DNA of 25,740 bases. Origin: a bacterium. GTDB taxonomy: Bacteria > Bacteroidota > Ignavibacteria > Kapaibacteriales > UBA2268. Positions within the stretch are counted from its first letter, which is position 1; each line of letters opens with the position of its first letter. The stretch is from assembly GCA_030426865.1 (NCBI GenBank), contig JAUHXN010000008.1, forward strand, positions 1 to 25,740, written 5' to 3'. Both the position numbers and the translations under genes were made by a program. Below the pieces are notes generated by a model. The model did no database searches. It saw only the letters and a program-made list of their open reading frames with translations, and had not been told where the DNA came from. This document shows positions 25,639-25,740 of this stretch, one piece after another.

Positions 25639-25740
25639 ATGCTTACATCAAAAGAAATCAGAGACCAATTTATTGAGTTTTTCAAATCAAAAGAGCACAG
25701 GGCTGTTCCTTCTGCACCAGTAATACCACACGGTGACCCT
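25639..25740 (+). CDS. alaS: Alanine--tRNA ligase, 5' end only (runs off the window)
   Basis: The 34 visible codons read MLTSKEIRDQFIEFFKSKEH then a Pro-rich VPSAPVIPHGDP, the near-invariant N-terminus of bacterial AlaRS, which binds ATP and alanine and charges tRNA-Ala. The ATG at 25639 is the only sensible start. No strong Shine-Dalgarno is visible upstream. The gene continues beyond the right edge; nothing is broken in the visible part. Confidence 0.95.
   Translation, partial: MLTSKEIRDQFIEFFKSKEHRAVPSAPVIPHGDP

Overview
The window is a compact, AT-rich chromosomal segment from the Bacteroidota/Chlorobiota side of the tree. My best guess is a free-living relative of Ignavibacteria or 'Candidatus Kapabacteria'. 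The reasons are proteins ending in type IX secretion (T9SS) sorting domains, a TonB-dependent receptor with a carboxypeptidase-regulatory-like N-terminus, OmpA-type porins, and clear Shine-Dalgarno sequences (AAGG, AGGA, GGAG) before many starts, which classical Bacteroidia and Flavobacteriia usually lack. A 4-hydroxyphenylpyruvate dioxygenase implies an O2-using metabolism. The taxonomy is inference. There are no rRNA or tRNA genes, insertion sequences, CRISPR arrays or prophage modules, and no gene-free stretch longer than about 160 bp.

Layout. (1) 98-2074 (+): a secreted Omp28-like protein with a thioredoxin-like domain lacking its cysteines, followed by immunoglobulin-like ASH domains and a probable T9SS tail. 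(2) 2171-3764 (-): two tandem paralogous lipoproteins of unknown role, each with its own terminator. (3) 3922-9856 (-): a five-gene heme-acquisition operon in transcription order: T9SS-tailed HmuY-like protein, TonB-dependent heme receptor, HmuY-like lipoprotein, HemS-type cytosolic heme-handling protein, DUF6787-like membrane protein. Junctions are overlapping or nearly so, and a 23-bp palindrome sits in the predicted promoter. (4) 9982-13563 (-): a 1193-residue hybrid sensor kinase with four PAS domains. (5) 13664-14851 (+): 4-hydroxyphenylpyruvate dioxygenase. (6) 14975-22773 (-): a tight three-gene envelope operon made of a 1634-residue secreted protein with about 24 phage-tail-fibre-like repeats, a T9SS-exported cohesin-like protein, and an outer-membrane protein with two OmpA peptidoglycan-binding domains. 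(7) 22860-25029 (-): a periplasmic PDZ-alpha/beta hydrolase and an overlapping AraC-type regulator. (8) 25119-25535 (+): a ferredoxin-like/CDGSH iron-sulfur protein, then the start of alaS at the right edge.

How the genes work together. In the heme operon, the T9SS-tailed and lipid-anchored HmuY proteins would capture heme outside the cell and pass it to the receptor; HemS would handle it in the cytosol. No inner-membrane heme ABC transporter is present. In the fibre operon, the OmpA-type protein could anchor a surface fibre made by the repeat protein. The two most unusual things here are the fibre operon outside any phage context and the paired HmuY design with one T9SS-exported copy.
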